A DNA stretch of 64,000 nucleotides, taken from Pseudoalteromonas sp. P1-9. Lineage in GTDB: Bacteria; Pseudomonadota; Gammaproteobacteria; Enterobacterales; Alteromonadaceae. Positions within the stretch are counted from its first letter, which is position 1. Each line of letters opens with the position of its first letter. The notes under the pieces are model-generated. The model ran no database searches and was not told where the DNA came from. It was given only the letters and a program-made list of their open reading frames with translations. The stretch covers positions 1-64,000 of the forward strand of contig NZ_LKBD01000024.1 of NCBI RefSeq assembly GCF_001399975.1. Reading direction: 5' to 3'. Shown here in pieces: positions 1 through 9,013 of this stretch. The position numbers were made by a program, and so were the translations under genes.

Positions 1-167
1 TAGTTTTAACAAAGTTGATAACTAGTTGCCAGTATTATTAAAAATACATGTGGTTAATTTTTTGAGAAAGATAAAAGTGCGCAATTTGCTCATTTTCTTG
101 AATATGGGGGAAAGGTTTAAATTCAGAGGCTGAAAAGAAAAGGTTTAAAAAATCTAAACGTCCGTTG

Positions 168-429
168 TTCGCTCAAAGCTGATATTGAAAAGCGTTGCTA
201 AGATTGATCACCCCCTTTAATCAAACCTGAAGCAATCACTTAAATGAATAATACGAGACAGGAAGCGTAGCGAGTCGAGTAAGCCATGCTGAGGCATGGA
301 TGCCGATTCATGGCGTTTATGTTCACATTTAAGTGATAGATGAAGAACTGTTTGATTTCTGGGGCGCCGGGGGAATCCAAAGGGGGGCCGGCGTTAGCCC
401 CCTTTTGGCTGCTGTCGCCAGCGCGACAA
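168..429 (+). repeat. Dispersed intergenic repeat, copy A
   Basis: About 260 bp that reappear in inverted orientation at 58942-59204, with many identical blocks separated by small differences. Shared blocks include the start (TTCGCTCAAAGCTGATATTG), the middle (TGGCGTTTATGTTCA), GATTCCAAAGGG-like text and the end (CGCCAGCGCGACAA). The GC-rich right part (positions 361-430) contains complementary runs (aaggggggcc / agcccccttt) that could fold into a hairpin. I see no gene in positions 1-495; the rest of that stretch is AT-rich spacer after argS. The family and its function are unknown to me. Confidence 0.8.
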
Positions 430-495
430 CCACCAGCTATGTGATTGAGGTAGATTAAAAACCTGACGCAGTATTAATGTGAAATAGGAAGCAAA

Positions 496-2238
496 TTACA
501 TTTGCTCCATGACTTCGATGCCGAGTAAATCCAAACCCTTCGCTAGCGTCTTCGCTACTAAATTACACAGCATTAAGCGGCTTTCTTTAGTTGCTGGCTC
601 TACACCGTCTTTTAGTACCGGACATGCTTCGTAGAAGCTCATATATAGGCTTGCTAGTTCATATAAGTAGCTACATAAAACGTGTGGCGTTGCATCACCA
701 ATCATTTGGTCTAGCACTTCTTCAAACTGGATTAGTTTGATTGCTAACGCTTTTTCTTGTGCTTCAACAATTGAAATTGGTGCATTTAAGCTTGCAGCGT
801 CAATACCTGCTTTTCGGAAGATACTACGCACACGCGTGTAGGCATACTGTAAGTAAGGCGCTGTTGCACCTTCAAAGCTCAGCATGGTATCCCAGTTGAA
901 GATATAATCGCTGGTACGGTTTTTAGAAAGATCCGCGTATTTCACAGCGCCAATACCCACTTTACGAGCTATTTCAGCGCGTTCTTCAGCGCTTAGGTCT
1001 GACTCGCGCTCTGCTAGCTTATCAGTTGCGCGGCTAACGGCTTCTTCTAGTAACTCAGCTAGTTTAACTGTGCCACCAGTACGGGTTTTAAATGGTTTAC
1101 CATCTTCACCCATCATGGTGCCGAATGGGCAAAACTCGTACGTTGTTTCATCACGCAATAGGCCTGCTTTACGCGCTGTTAATTCAACTTGACTGAAGTG
1201 AAGACTTTGACGCGCATCTACAAAGATTAAAATACGGTCTGCGCCTAGTTTGTTCGAACGGTAATCACACGCTGCTAAGTCGGTAGTTGCATACAAGAAG
1301 CCGCCACCTGATTTTTGTACGATAAATACAGAAGGTTCACCATCTTTATTTGCCAATTCATCAAGGAATACTACTTGTGCACCTTGGTCTTCAACAGCAA
1401 TGCCTTTTTCTTTAAGTAAAGAAATAACACCTTGCAGTGCATCGTTATAAGCACTTTCAGCTTTAATATCTTCAGGCTTAAGGGTAACGTTTAGCTTTGC
1501 GTACACTTCTTCAGAGTGTTTTACTGAGGTATCAATAAACAGTTTCCACAGCTTTTCACAGTGTGCATCGCCACCTTGAAGTTTTACTACGTAGTCACGT
1601 GCTTTATCAGCAAAACCGTCTTCATCGTCAAAACGTTTTTTCGCATCGCGGTAGAAGGTTTCTAAATCAGCTAAAGCAACTGATTCAAGGTCAACACCTT
1701 GGTTAAGTAAGTCTTCTAAGTGCGCAATCAACATACCAAATTGTGTACCCCAGTCACCTACGTGGTTTTGACGGGTAACGGAGTCGCCACGGAACTCAAG
1801 TGCACGTACAACTGCATCACCAATAATGGTTGAGCGTAAATGACCAACGTGCATTTCTTTTGCAAGGTTTGGTGATGAGTAGTCTACTACCACGTTTTGT
1901 GCGTTAGCATGCTCGACTACACCCAGTTTTTCATCTTGGTTTGCAGATGCAAGTGTGTCGGCTAAAAACTCTGGCTTTAAGTGAATATTAATAAAGCCTG
2001 GGCCCGCAATTTCAGTTTGCGAAGCAATATCGCTGACGTCTAGATTGTCGATGATTTTTTGTGCCAGTTCACGCGGATTGGTTTTTAACTTTTTCGCAGC
2101 GCCCATTGCACCATTAATTTGGTAATCTCCAAACTGCGGGCGCGTACTTTGCGTTACCGCAGGGTTGGTATCTTCTGGTAAGCCTGCTGCAACCATGGCT
2201 GCAACGGCCTTTTCTACTAATATCTGACGAATATTCAT
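496..2238 (-). CDS. argS: Arginyl-tRNA synthetase
   Basis: Class Ia aminoacyl-tRNA synthetase that charges tRNA-Arg in the cytoplasm. The 580 residues match the usual length (E. coli about 577). The order seen is an N-terminal ArgRS-specific tRNA-binding domain (about 1-105), then the Rossmann catalytic core with [16 protein letters not shown] carrying the HIGH-type motif HVGH, and the C-terminal DALR anticodon-binding domain ending in LGIEVMEQM. The KMSKS loop is degenerate, as in most ArgRS enzymes (FKTRTGG region). The ATG at 2238 follows a purine-rich AGGAAA sequence. It is a single gene separated from prfC by a 385-bp repeat-bearing spacer. Confidence 0.98.
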   Translation of the reverse strand: MNIRQILVEKAVAAMVAAGLPEDTNPAVTQSTRPQFGDYQINGAMGAAKKLKTNPRELAQKIIDNLDVSDIASQTEIAGPGFINIHLKPEFLADTLASANQDEKLGVVEHANAQNVVVDYSSPNLAKEMHVGHLRSTIIGDAVVRALEFRGDSVTRQNHVGDWGTQFGMLIAHLEDLLNQGVDLESVALADLETFYRDAKKRFDDEDGFADKARDYVVKLQGGDAHCEKLWKLFIDTSVKHSEEVYAKLNVTLKPEDIKAESAYNDALQGVISLLKEKGIAVEDQGAQVVFLDELANKDGEPSVFIVQKSGGGFLYATTDLAACDYRSNKLGADRILIFVDARQSLHFSQVELTARKAGLLRDETTYEFCPFGTMMGEDGKPFKTRTGGTVKLAELLEEAVSRATDKLAERESDLSAEERAEIARKVGIGAVKYADLSKNRTSDYIFNWDTMLSFEGATAPYLQYAYTRVRSIFRKAGIDAASLNAPISIVEAQEKALAIKLIQFEEVLDQMIGDATPHVLCSYLYELASLYMSFYEACPVLKDGVEPATKESRLMLCNLVAKTLAKGLDLLGIEVMEQM

Positions 2239-2346
2239 TGTTTATTTCCTGTTACACACCGCTTGGGAGTAATCTCAACCAAGCCATGTCATTTTATTCG
2301 TTTTAAAACTGATAACACCACACATCAGCTTATCAATGTAACTTAA

Positions 2347-2452
2347 CTTTTTTACTAAATAAATGCTACGAGAGCGAAGCCGCAGAGTATTTTTCGCTAG
2401 CAGTTTAGTCCGCTAAATAACTAACGAAAAATGCGATAGCAATGACGCTATC
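2347..2452. repeat. Direct repeat unit 1 between argS and prfC
   Basis: About 105 bp that recur almost unchanged at 2499-2603. The unit holds nested dyads: tttttcgctag pairs with ctaacgaaaaa around an inner tttag/ctaaa pair, and the unit ends in the hairpin GATAGC-aatgac-GCTATC. I see no open reading frame of substance in 2239-2623; these two units fill most of that gap. They look like REP/MITE-type elements. Confidence 0.85.
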
Positions 2453-2498
2453 ACTCATCTTTCCATCGGCAATTTATCAATCACCCATAACATCTTCA

Positions 2499-2603
2499 CT
2501 TTTTACTAAACAAATGCCGCGAGAGCGAAGCCGCGGAGTATTTTTCGCTAGGAGTTTAGTCCGCTAAATGACTAACGAAAAATACGATAGCAATGACGCT
2601 ATC
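2499..2603. repeat. Direct repeat unit 2 between argS and prfC
   Basis: Second copy of the unit at 2347-2452, in the same orientation, about 152 bp further on. It differs at only a few positions. Several differences, such as gctacgagagcgaagccgc against gccgcgagagcgaagccgc, fall in the 5' part, while the hairpin GATAGC-aatgac-GCTATC is kept exactly. The unit ends about 20 bp before the prfC stop codon, so it could act as the 3' end of the prfC transcript. Confidence 0.85.
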
Positions 2604-2623
2604 GCAAATTTATGACGTAAAAA

Positions 2624-4207
2624 TTAGTGTTCACGCGTCTGGTGGAACTCAACTTCCGGATAACGCTCTTGCGACAAGTTTAAGTTAACACGGGTTGGCG
2701 CGATGTACGTTAGGTTATCACCACCATCCAGTGCTAGGTTTACTTCGCACTTACGGCGGAACTCTTCTAGCTTTTTAACATCATCACAGGTTACCCAGCG
2801 CGCTGTTGCAACACTTACGCTTTCGTACATGGCATCTACGTTGTATTCGGCTTTTAAGCGCGCTACAACTACGTCAAACTGAAGTACACCTACCGCACCT
2901 ACGATAAGGTCGTTATTTTGTAGCGGTCTAAACACCTGTACCGCACCTTCTTCTGAAAGCTGGATAAGGCCTTTAAGTAGCTGCTTTTGCTTAAGCGGAT
3001 CGCGTAAGCGAATACGTCGGAATAATTCTGGCGCAAAGTTTGGAATACCGCTGAACTTAATTTTTTCGCCTTGCGTGAAGGTGTCACCGATTTGAATCGT
3101 ACCGTGGTTATGAAGACCAATAATGTCACCAGCGTACGCTTCTGCTGCACGCTCACGGTCACCGGCCATAAAGGTTACCGCATCTGAAATGCTGACCTTT
3201 TTACCAATACGCACATGGTCCATTTTCATACCTTGCTCATACTTGCCTGATACAATGCGCATAAAGGCAATACGGTCACGGTGTTTCGGGTCCATGTTTG
3301 CTTGAATTTTAAAAACAAAGCCTGAGAACTTTTCTTCGTCAGCAGTAACGAGGCGGTCATCAGTTTGACGCGGCTGTGGCGCTGGTGCCCACTTTGTTAA
3401 ACCGTCAAGCATATGGTCAACACCAAAGTTACCAAGTGCAGTACCAAAAAATACCGGTGTTAATTCACCTGCAAGGAAAAGCTCTTGGTCAAATTCGTGC
3501 GATGCACCTACTACTAGTTCAAGCTCTTCACGTAGTAATTCTGCTAACTCTTCACCTACTGCTGCGTCAAGCTCTGGGTTATCTAACCCTTTAACAATAC
3601 GTACGTCTTGAATTGTGTGGCCTTGACCTGTTTGGTACAAAATCGTTTCATCGCGATGAATATGGTAAACACCTTTAAACTCTTTACCACAGCCAATTGG
3701 CCAGGTAACCGGAGCACACGCAATGTTTAGCTCGCTTTCAACTTCGTCCATTACTTCCATTGGGTCACGGATATCACGGTCGAGTTTGTTCATAAAGGTA
3801 ACAATTGGCGTATCACGTAGACGCGTTACTTCCATTAGCTTACGGGTACGGTCTTCTACACCTTTCGCAGCGTCAATTACCATTAGGCACGAGTCAACCG
3901 CGGTGAGTGTACGGTACGTATCTTCCGAGAAGTCTTCGTGTCCTGGGGTATCCAGTAGGTTTACCAAACAGTCATTGTACGGGAATTGCATTACAGAGGT
4001 AGTAACCGAGATACCACGCTCTTTTTCCATTTCCATCCAGTCTGATTTAGCATGTTGATTCGAACCACGACCTTTTACTGTACCTGCCTTTTGCAGAGCT
4101 TGTCCGAAAAGAAGTACCTTTTCAGTAATGGTTGTTTTACCCGCATCCGGGTGGGAGATAATCGCAAAGGTGCGACGTTTGCCAACTTCAGTTGAAATAC
4201 TGGACAT
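2624..4207 (-). CDS. prfC: Peptide chain release factor 3
   Basis: Translational GTPase that removes RF1/RF2 from the ribosome after peptide release. The 527 residues match the E. coli length (529). The G domain starts at once: [10 protein letters not shown] (G1), the switch region with [25 protein letters not shown] (G3) and NKLDRD (G4), followed by EF-Tu-like domain 2 and the RF3 C-terminal domain. The stop lies next to the 3' direct repeat. The gene is divergent from the ABC gene at 4465, with about 257 bp between them; that spacer is AT-rich and presumably holds both promoters. Confidence 0.98.
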   Translation of the reverse strand: MSSISTEVGKRRTFAIISHPDAGKTTITEKVLLFGQALQKAGTVKGRGSNQHAKSDWMEMEKERGISVTTSVMQFPYNDCLVNLLDTPGHEDFSEDTYRTLTAVDSCLMVIDAAKGVEDRTRKLMEVTRLRDTPIVTFMNKLDRDIRDPMEVMDEVESELNIACAPVTWPIGCGKEFKGVYHIHRDETILYQTGQGHTIQDVRIVKGLDNPELDAAVGEELAELLREELELVVGASHEFDQELFLAGELTPVFFGTALGNFGVDHMLDGLTKWAPAPQPRQTDDRLVTADEEKFSGFVFKIQANMDPKHRDRIAFMRIVSGKYEQGMKMDHVRIGKKVSISDAVTFMAGDRERAAEAYAGDIIGLHNHGTIQIGDTFTQGEKIKFSGIPNFAPELFRRIRLRDPLKQKQLLKGLIQLSEEGAVQVFRPLQNNDLIVGAVGVLQFDVVVARLKAEYNVDAMYESVSVATARWVTCDDVKKLEEFRRKCEVNLALDGGDNLTYIAPTRVNLNLSQERYPEVEFHQTREH

Positions 4208-4464
4208 GAATACCCGCCAATCGCTTAAAATTCAAGGTTAAAAATGGGGCGAAATTATACCTGTTTCACCACTTTAATAGCAATTAAAGCAGCGTGAATA
4301 AGTAGGATTTTTTCGTTTGCGTGCATCACTGTGCCATTAAAAAATTACTGTCTTCGCAAGAAATCCTCATGTTAGAATGCTCAACTATGTCTAATATGTT
4401 GGTTTTCTTTAAATTTAACCACGCATATTGAATTGATATCCATATATGGCAAGGGAGAACGTAA

Positions 4465-5370
4465 GTGCCAGATCACGACTTCATTATTAAACTGCAGCAA
4501 CTCAGTTTTCGATACAAAAGTAATGATGTCGATACGCTTAATAATCTTTCTCTTGCGATAAAGTCAGGTGAATGCGTTGGTTTAATTGGCCCAAATGGTG
4601 CAGGTAAATCTACCTTAATCTCGATTATTACTGGCTTACTCAGTGCGCAAACAGGCTCAGTTTGTTATGGCGATAACGCGACATCAAGACAATTTATCAA
4701 ACAACAGCTGGCACTTGTGCCGCAAGAATACGCTTTTTATGAGCGCCTTACGGTTCAGCACAATTTAGCGTATTTTGCCAGTTTACTCAAAATTAATAAC
4801 TGCGATGAATTAGTTAAAAACACCTTAGCCCAATGCCAACTTAGTCACTTAAGCAGCAAAAAGGCCGATAATTTATCAGGTGGCTATAAACGCCGTTTAA
4901 ACTTGGCAATTGCGCTGTTAAAACAGCCTCGCGTATTGATTTTAGATGAGCCAACGGTAGGAATTGATCCGGTTTCTCGTGAGCTGATCATGCAGCTACT
5001 TGCCACGTTAAAACAACAAGGCACAACCATTATTTACACCTCGCATTTACTTACCGAAGTAGAGCAAATTTGCGATACGATTTATGGTTTAAAACGCGGT
5101 GAGCTTATTCATATAACAGCTCACAGTGAAAACGCACCACTGCAAATTAGCTTTGAAAGTGCATTGTGCGACGACGCCATCGCAGGCATTACTGCGTTAT
5201 TACCAAATACACAAGTAAACTCACCAAGCCAAATTGAAATAAGCCCGTGTAAAGAGCCGCTTGCTTTGCTCGCACAACTTAGCCAGATTTCATTACCGCC
5301 TATTAGTGAAATCAATTATTCAACACTGCACCTCGAAAACTACTATAAAGAGCTGTTTACAGAACTATGA
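4465..5370 (+). CDS. ABC transporter ATP-binding protein of the DarAB-like cluster
   Basis: Cytoplasmic ATPase of an ABC-2 type exporter, 301 residues. It has Walker A GPNGAGKST (about 43-51), the signature LSGGYKRR, Walker B VLILDEPTVG and the switch His in TSHLL. The start is GTG at 4465, behind a good AAGGGAG ribosome site at 4451-4457; no ATG is better placed. The last four bases overlap the permease start (ATGA), so the two are translationally coupled. It is the first gene of a run that continues through the acyl carrier protein and the ketosynthases. I infer that it exports or flips the cluster product; the substrate is unknown. Confidence 0.93.
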   Translation: MPDHDFIIKLQQLSFRYKSNDVDTLNNLSLAIKSGECVGLIGPNGAGKSTLISIITGLLSAQTGSVCYGDNATSRQFIKQQLALVPQEYAFYERLTVQHNLAYFASLLKINNCDELVKNTLAQCQLSHLSSKKADNLSGGYKRRLNLAIALLKQPRVLILDEPTVGIDPVSRELIMQLLATLKQQGTTIIYTSHLLTEVEQICDTIYGLKRGELIHITAHSENAPLQISFESALCDDAIAGITALLPNTQVNSPSQIEISPCKEPLALLAQLSQISLPPISEINYSTLHLENYYKELFTEL

Positions 5371-6518
5371 TTAAAGCGAGTATCATTAAAGAATTCCGGC
5401 TTATTTTTAGCGACTTACATAGCCTAGCTGTGCTCTTTTTAATGCCGATTAGCTTTATGTTGATTATGACATTTGCGCTGAGTAATAAAGCGGAAGATTT
5501 AACTAAATCAATTAATTTAAATATCACCCAGCAGGACAGTAATTTGGCAGAATCGCTGCTCAAAGCCTATTTAAGTGACGTGGGATTTAGCCAAGATATA
5601 AACCAACCAGCCGATGTTACGCTTGAGCTTGCTACCGGCTTTGAAAATGCCCTTTTTGCTGATCAGGCAAGTTCAGTGATCACCTTTAGCCATGCAACTA
5701 GTTTATCGCCTCAGATGACCAGCTTAGCAAAGCAACATTTGCAAATTGCTTTGGCGAAAGTAAAGCTCCATATTTACTTACTCGATGCTGGGCAATTATC
5801 TGAGTCCACGCCGCTTGCAGAGCAAATGTCACGAGTGAGCGAGCAAACCAACCAATTGAAGTTGGTATCATTCAAGCGCGAAGAAAACTACCAAGCCGTA
5901 CAGCACAGTATTCCATCTTGGCTAGTATTTGGTGTGTTTTTTATCGTTTTGCCGATTTCAATTACGCTTATTAGTGAAAGCCAAAACGGTACGCTGTTGC
6001 GTGTTACCACCTTTCCCATTTCAAATACCGCATATTTTTCGGCCAAACTATTGGCATTTTATTTAGTCAGTTTCACGCAAGCGATTGTGCTGATGATAAT
6101 TGGCTTTACGGTGATCCCTAAATTGGTCGATGCACCTAGCCTTAATGTATTGCAACTTGTGCCCGCCCTTCCTTTATTAGCCGTAACCTGTGCCACGGCC
6201 GTGACCTTTGGCGCGGTTATCGCAAGCCAAATAAAAAACCATGAACAAGCGATTGTAATAGGCGGCGGCACTAACATTTTACTTGCGGCGATTAGTGGCT
6301 TAATGGTGCCTCTAGACATCATGCCAAAGGCGATGCAAACTATAGCGCAGCTTTCGCCTATGCACTGGGCGCAATCAGGACTTAAAAATTTATTTATCTC
6401 AGACTCGGACGTACTCAGCTTAACCACTGCCCTACCTTTAATAATCTTTTCAGTGATTTGTGGTGTATTGGCACTGTGGCTATTCGAGTTAAAAGTTAGG
6501 AAATTACAATGGAAATAG
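5367..6518 (+). CDS. ABC-2 type transporter permease of the DarAB-like cluster
   Basis: Integral membrane partner of the ATPase just upstream, 383 residues. One N-terminal membrane segment (about 19-39, LAVLFLMPISFMLIMTFAL) is followed by a large periplasmic domain of about 150 residues and then five hydrophobic segments from about residue 188 to the end. This is the classic ABC2_membrane_3 layout seen in drug and lipid exporters. It overlaps the ATPase gene by 4 bp and the acyl carrier protein gene by 10 bp, which ties export to acyl-chain chemistry in one transcript. Confidence 0.9.
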   Translation: MIKASIIKEFRLIFSDLHSLAVLFLMPISFMLIMTFALSNKAEDLTKSINLNITQQDSNLAESLLKAYLSDVGFSQDINQPADVTLELATGFENALFADQASSVITFSHATSLSPQMTSLAKQHLQIALAKVKLHIYLLDAGQLSESTPLAEQMSRVSEQTNQLKLVSFKREENYQAVQHSIPSWLVFGVFFIVLPISITLISESQNGTLLRVTTFPISNTAYFSAKLLAFYLVSFTQAIVLMIIGFTVIPKLVDAPSLNVLQLVPALPLLAVTCATAVTFGAVIASQIKNHEQAIVIGGGTNILLAAISGLMVPLDIMPKAMQTIAQLSPMHWAQSGLKNLFISDSDVLSLTTALPLIIFSVICGVLALWLFELKVRKLQWK

Positions 6519-6790
6519 AAGAATTAAAAAACAAACTTAAACAGCTTATTGTTGAAGAGTGTGACAAGGAAGATGAGATAGAATGGCAAGAAATCGAAGA
6601 CGATGCGCCGCTGTTTGGCAATGACTCTAAAGTCGGTTTAGATTCACTTGATGCCCTACAACTTGCTTTAATTATCAAACAAAACTTTGGTATTCGTGTT
6701 GAAAGTTCAAAAGAAAGTCGTAAAGACCTTTACTCAATAAATACCATAGTTGCGCTTATTGAACGCGAAAAAAGTAAAGACCTTGCCTAG
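6509..6790 (+). CDS. Acyl carrier protein
   Basis: A 93-residue acidic helical protein. It has the phosphopantetheine attachment motif VGLDSLDALQ, with the modified serine at residue 46 (DSL). An N-terminal acidic stretch (about 15-32) is longer than in the fatty-acid ACP. It should carry the growing acyl chain or starter for the ketosynthases that follow. There is no phosphopantetheinyl transferase gene in the cluster, so the host enzyme must activate it. Its start overlaps the permease end and its stop overlaps the ketosynthase start. Confidence 0.9.
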   Translation: MEIEELKNKLKQLIVEECDKEDEIEWQEIEDDAPLFGNDSKVGLDSLDALQLALIIKQNFGIRVESSKESRKDLYSINTIVALIEREKSKDLA

Positions 6791-7868
6791 TTATATTATT
6801 GCTTCTGATTCATGGTCGGCCTGTGGTCGCGGCAATGAATTACACTTTTCAACGGCGCAGTTTCAAACAGTAAAAACGGCAGAGCAAATTGACGTGCCGT
6901 TTTTTGCAATGCAAGATTTACCTGTTGATACTAGCGAAAAGCGTATTCTTTCATCGCTCTCAAGTGTTGTAGGCAATGCTGTAAAAAAAGCAGGGTTAAC
7001 TGCTGAGCAGCTTGCAAATACAGCGATTATTCTCGGGTCAACCAGCTTAGATGTCAGTGCGGTAGAAGCCAAACCTGATCAAACTATTTGGCTCACAAAT
7101 ACCGACCGCTTAAGTGGTTATTTAAAGCAGCAGTTTGCTACTTCTGACTTACACCTAACCATCAACACAGCATGCACTGCGGGCACTAACGCGGTTATTT
7201 TAGCCGACCAGTTGCTAAACCAAAATAAAGCGCAGTATGTCATTGTTGTTGGCTGTGAGTTTTACAACCCGCTAACGGTAGAAGGCTTTTATTCACTCGA
7301 TTTACAAAGTAGCCAAGGGTTGCGTACCTTTAGTGAATCTCGCTCTGGGTTGGTACTTGGTGAAGGTATTGCTGCGTTAGTTATGGCAAAACACACAAGC
7401 TCACCATCGCAGTTAAAATTGATTGGTTATGGTTCAGGCTGTGATTACTACAGTTTAACCATGACACAAGAATCTGGCGTACATATTCAAGCGATTATTG
7501 AAATGGCGCTTAAAAAAGCCAACCTTGATGCTAAGCAAATTGATTTAATAAAAGTACACGGCACGGCCACTTTAAATAACGATCAAGCTGAGCTCAACGC
7601 ATTTAATCAATGGCTTGAGCATGCACCTATTTTTGCCTTTAAACCTTTTACTGGTCACACCTTAGGGGCGTGCGGCGTATTAGAATTAGCATTAATGGAC
7701 TACTTGCATCAGCAACAGCTGGTTATTCCAAGGCCAGAATACCTAAACACAGATACGATTTTAAGGCCATTTAGTGACGCAAAGACACTATCAAGTTACC
7801 AACACATATTACTTAATCACTGTGGTTTTGGTGGTAATAACGCGGCATTAATTGTTGAGGTGGTATGA
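6783..7868 (+). CDS. Beta-ketoacyl-ACP synthase (KAS I/II type)
   Basis: Decarboxylating condensing enzyme of the thiolase fold, about 361 residues, somewhat shorter than FabF (about 410). From a TTG start at 6783 the catalytic Cys is at about residue 131 (NTACTAGTNA), followed by His in KVHGTATLNND (about 259) and His in FTGHTLGACG (about 292). The C-terminal glycine-rich NHCGFGGNNAA is also present, so the Cys-His-His triad looks intact. The open frame reaches a TTG at 6750, so the start is uncertain; I prefer 6783 because it overlaps the ACP stop minimally, although the ribosome site is weak. It probably elongates chains on the neighbouring ACP. Confidence 0.88.
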   Translation: MPSYIIASDSWSACGRGNELHFSTAQFQTVKTAEQIDVPFFAMQDLPVDTSEKRILSSLSSVVGNAVKKAGLTAEQLANTAIILGSTSLDVSAVEAKPDQTIWLTNTDRLSGYLKQQFATSDLHLTINTACTAGTNAVILADQLLNQNKAQYVIVVGCEFYNPLTVEGFYSLDLQSSQGLRTFSESRSGLVLGEGIAALVMAKHTSSPSQLKLIGYGSGCDYYSLTMTQESGVHIQAIIEMALKKANLDAKQIDLIKVHGTATLNNDQAELNAFNQWLEHAPIFAFKPFTGHTLGACGVLELALMDYLHQQQLVIPRPEYLNTDTILRPFSDAKTLSSYQHILLNHCGFGGNNAALIVEVV

Positions 7869-8449
7869 TGACATTAAACGTACTGAACTACGCAATTGTT
7901 GACGAACCACGCGACAAAACCAATAAGCAACTGCGCCAAGAATTAAAACACGATTTTGCGATTAATGGACGTAGACTCGATAATTTTACGTTAACCGCAA
8001 TGAAAGCGGTTGCCAAAATTGCACCGAGCTTAAATAGTGAAAACCGTTACGCACTGTTTAGTGCTGCACAGTATTTTTCATTGGAATTATTGCAAAGTTT
8101 ACTGCTCGATTTAGCACAAAATACACCGCTTAAACCGCTCGATTTTGTTGCAACCGTAGGCAATGCAGCAAATTACTATTTGGCAAAACAGTTCAACCTA
8201 GCAGCAACTAATTTGTTCTTAGGGTGCACCGACAACAAACTAAGTAAAACGTTGTTAGTGGCTGAACTGGATTTATCTGAGCAAAACTCCGACGCCGCAA
8301 TTATTGTAATTTGGCAAGAAAGTGAAAAAACGCGCCGCTGTTACGCGCTTTTAGTTGAATTAGCACCCCAGCAAGCAACAGACGTAAATGCGAACGAACT
8401 AATCGCTCAATTAGATGCCGGTGCGAAAACACCGTTTGTGGTGAACTAA
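7865..8449 (+). CDS. Ketosynthase-like protein of chain-length-factor type
   Basis: A 194-residue protein that overlaps the ketosynthase stop by ATGA, with GAGG just upstream. It has no thiolase catalytic triad. The layout (FSAAQYFSLELLQSLL, then a PLDFVATVGNAANYYLAKQF block, then a short strand AAIIVIWQES) resembles the beta-ketoacyl-synthase-like N-terminal family PF13723 found beside ketosynthases in aryl-polyene clusters. By analogy it would pair with the upstream ketosynthase and set chain length. This family assignment is by eye. A second start ATG at 7868 is equally possible. Confidence 0.6.
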   Translation: MMTLNVLNYAIVDEPRDKTNKQLRQELKHDFAINGRRLDNFTLTAMKAVAKIAPSLNSENRYALFSAAQYFSLELLQSLLLDLAQNTPLKPLDFVATVGNAANYYLAKQFNLAATNLFLGCTDNKLSKTLLVAELDLSEQNSDAAIIVIWQESEKTRRCYALLVELAPQQATDVNANELIAQLDAGAKTPFVVN

Positions 8450-8461
8450 GTCACGCTATTT

Positions 8462-8493
8462 GAAAGATAAACGATTATTTTCGTTTATCTTTC
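8462..8493. terminator. Bidirectional hairpin between convergent genes
   Basis: A perfect 13-bp stem (GAAAGATAAACGA with TCGTTTATCTTTC) around a 6-base loop. It lies 13 bp past the stop of the ketosynthase-like gene and covers the last codons and the stop codon of the antisense DUF2141 gene. The stem is AT-rich and the T tract is short, so it may work as an mRNA 3' end or as a weak terminator in both directions. Confidence 0.7.
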
Positions 8494-8927
8494 ATTAATT
8501 TTATTTGGCTTTTACTATTTTCAGATAATTTAAAGCTGGTTTTTGCAATTTTAGGTTTGCCGCCAAATAACATAGGGTTATTGGAAAAACCTACCGCTTC
8601 TTTGGGAATACCTGCGCGCGATAAATCGAGCTTTTGATTGGCGTTTTCGTCAACATATAAACGAACTGCGTACCAAGCCGTTGGTAAATCGTTAAAATCA
8701 ACCGAGACATTTTGACCATTAATCGCAATATGCTGCTCTTGATAAGGCGTAAGCGACTGCCAATCTTTTGAATCTTGCGAAAAACCAAGCTCTGACTGAA
8801 AAAGCTGAACATGCAAAGTACCTAACGCAGCCACATCATTTTCAACCTCGAGTGATAAGCTGTTCGCGTTGGAGACAGCGCTAAATAAGGCAACCAACAA
8901 AATAATACTTCGCTTAAACATTAACAT
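8475..8927 (-). CDS. DUF2141 secreted protein inside the biosynthetic cluster
   Basis: About 150 residues with an N-terminal signal sequence (hydrophobic SIILLVALFSAVSNANS). The mature part carries the DUF2141 features YVDENANQKLD, GIPKEAVGFSNNP and a small beta-sandwich pattern, so it is probably periplasmic or outer-membrane associated. Function is not known for the family. The frame is open to a GTG at 8954; I chose the ATG at 8927 because GGA lies 9 bases before it. It is transcribed against the rest of the cluster and shares an 87-bp divergent promoter region with the DarA-like gene, which suggests co-regulation. Confidence 0.8.
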   Translation of the reverse strand: MLMFKRSIILLVALFSAVSNANSLSLEVENDVAALGTLHVQLFQSELGFSQDSKDWQSLTPYQEQHIAINGQNVSVDFNDLPTAWYAVRLYVDENANQKLDLSRAGIPKEAVGFSNNPMLFGGKPKIAKTSFKLSENSKSQIKLMKDKRK

Positions 8928-9013
8928 ACAAAACATTGTCCAATTAAGATTCACTTAGATATTAATGTTTTATATAATAACTTCTTTTTAATGGAATAAA
9001 TACTGTCTTAATA

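Noticed and set aside
2347-2603. Direct repeats as a CRISPR array
   Set aside because: There are only two units of about 105 bp with internal hairpins and no cas genes in the window.
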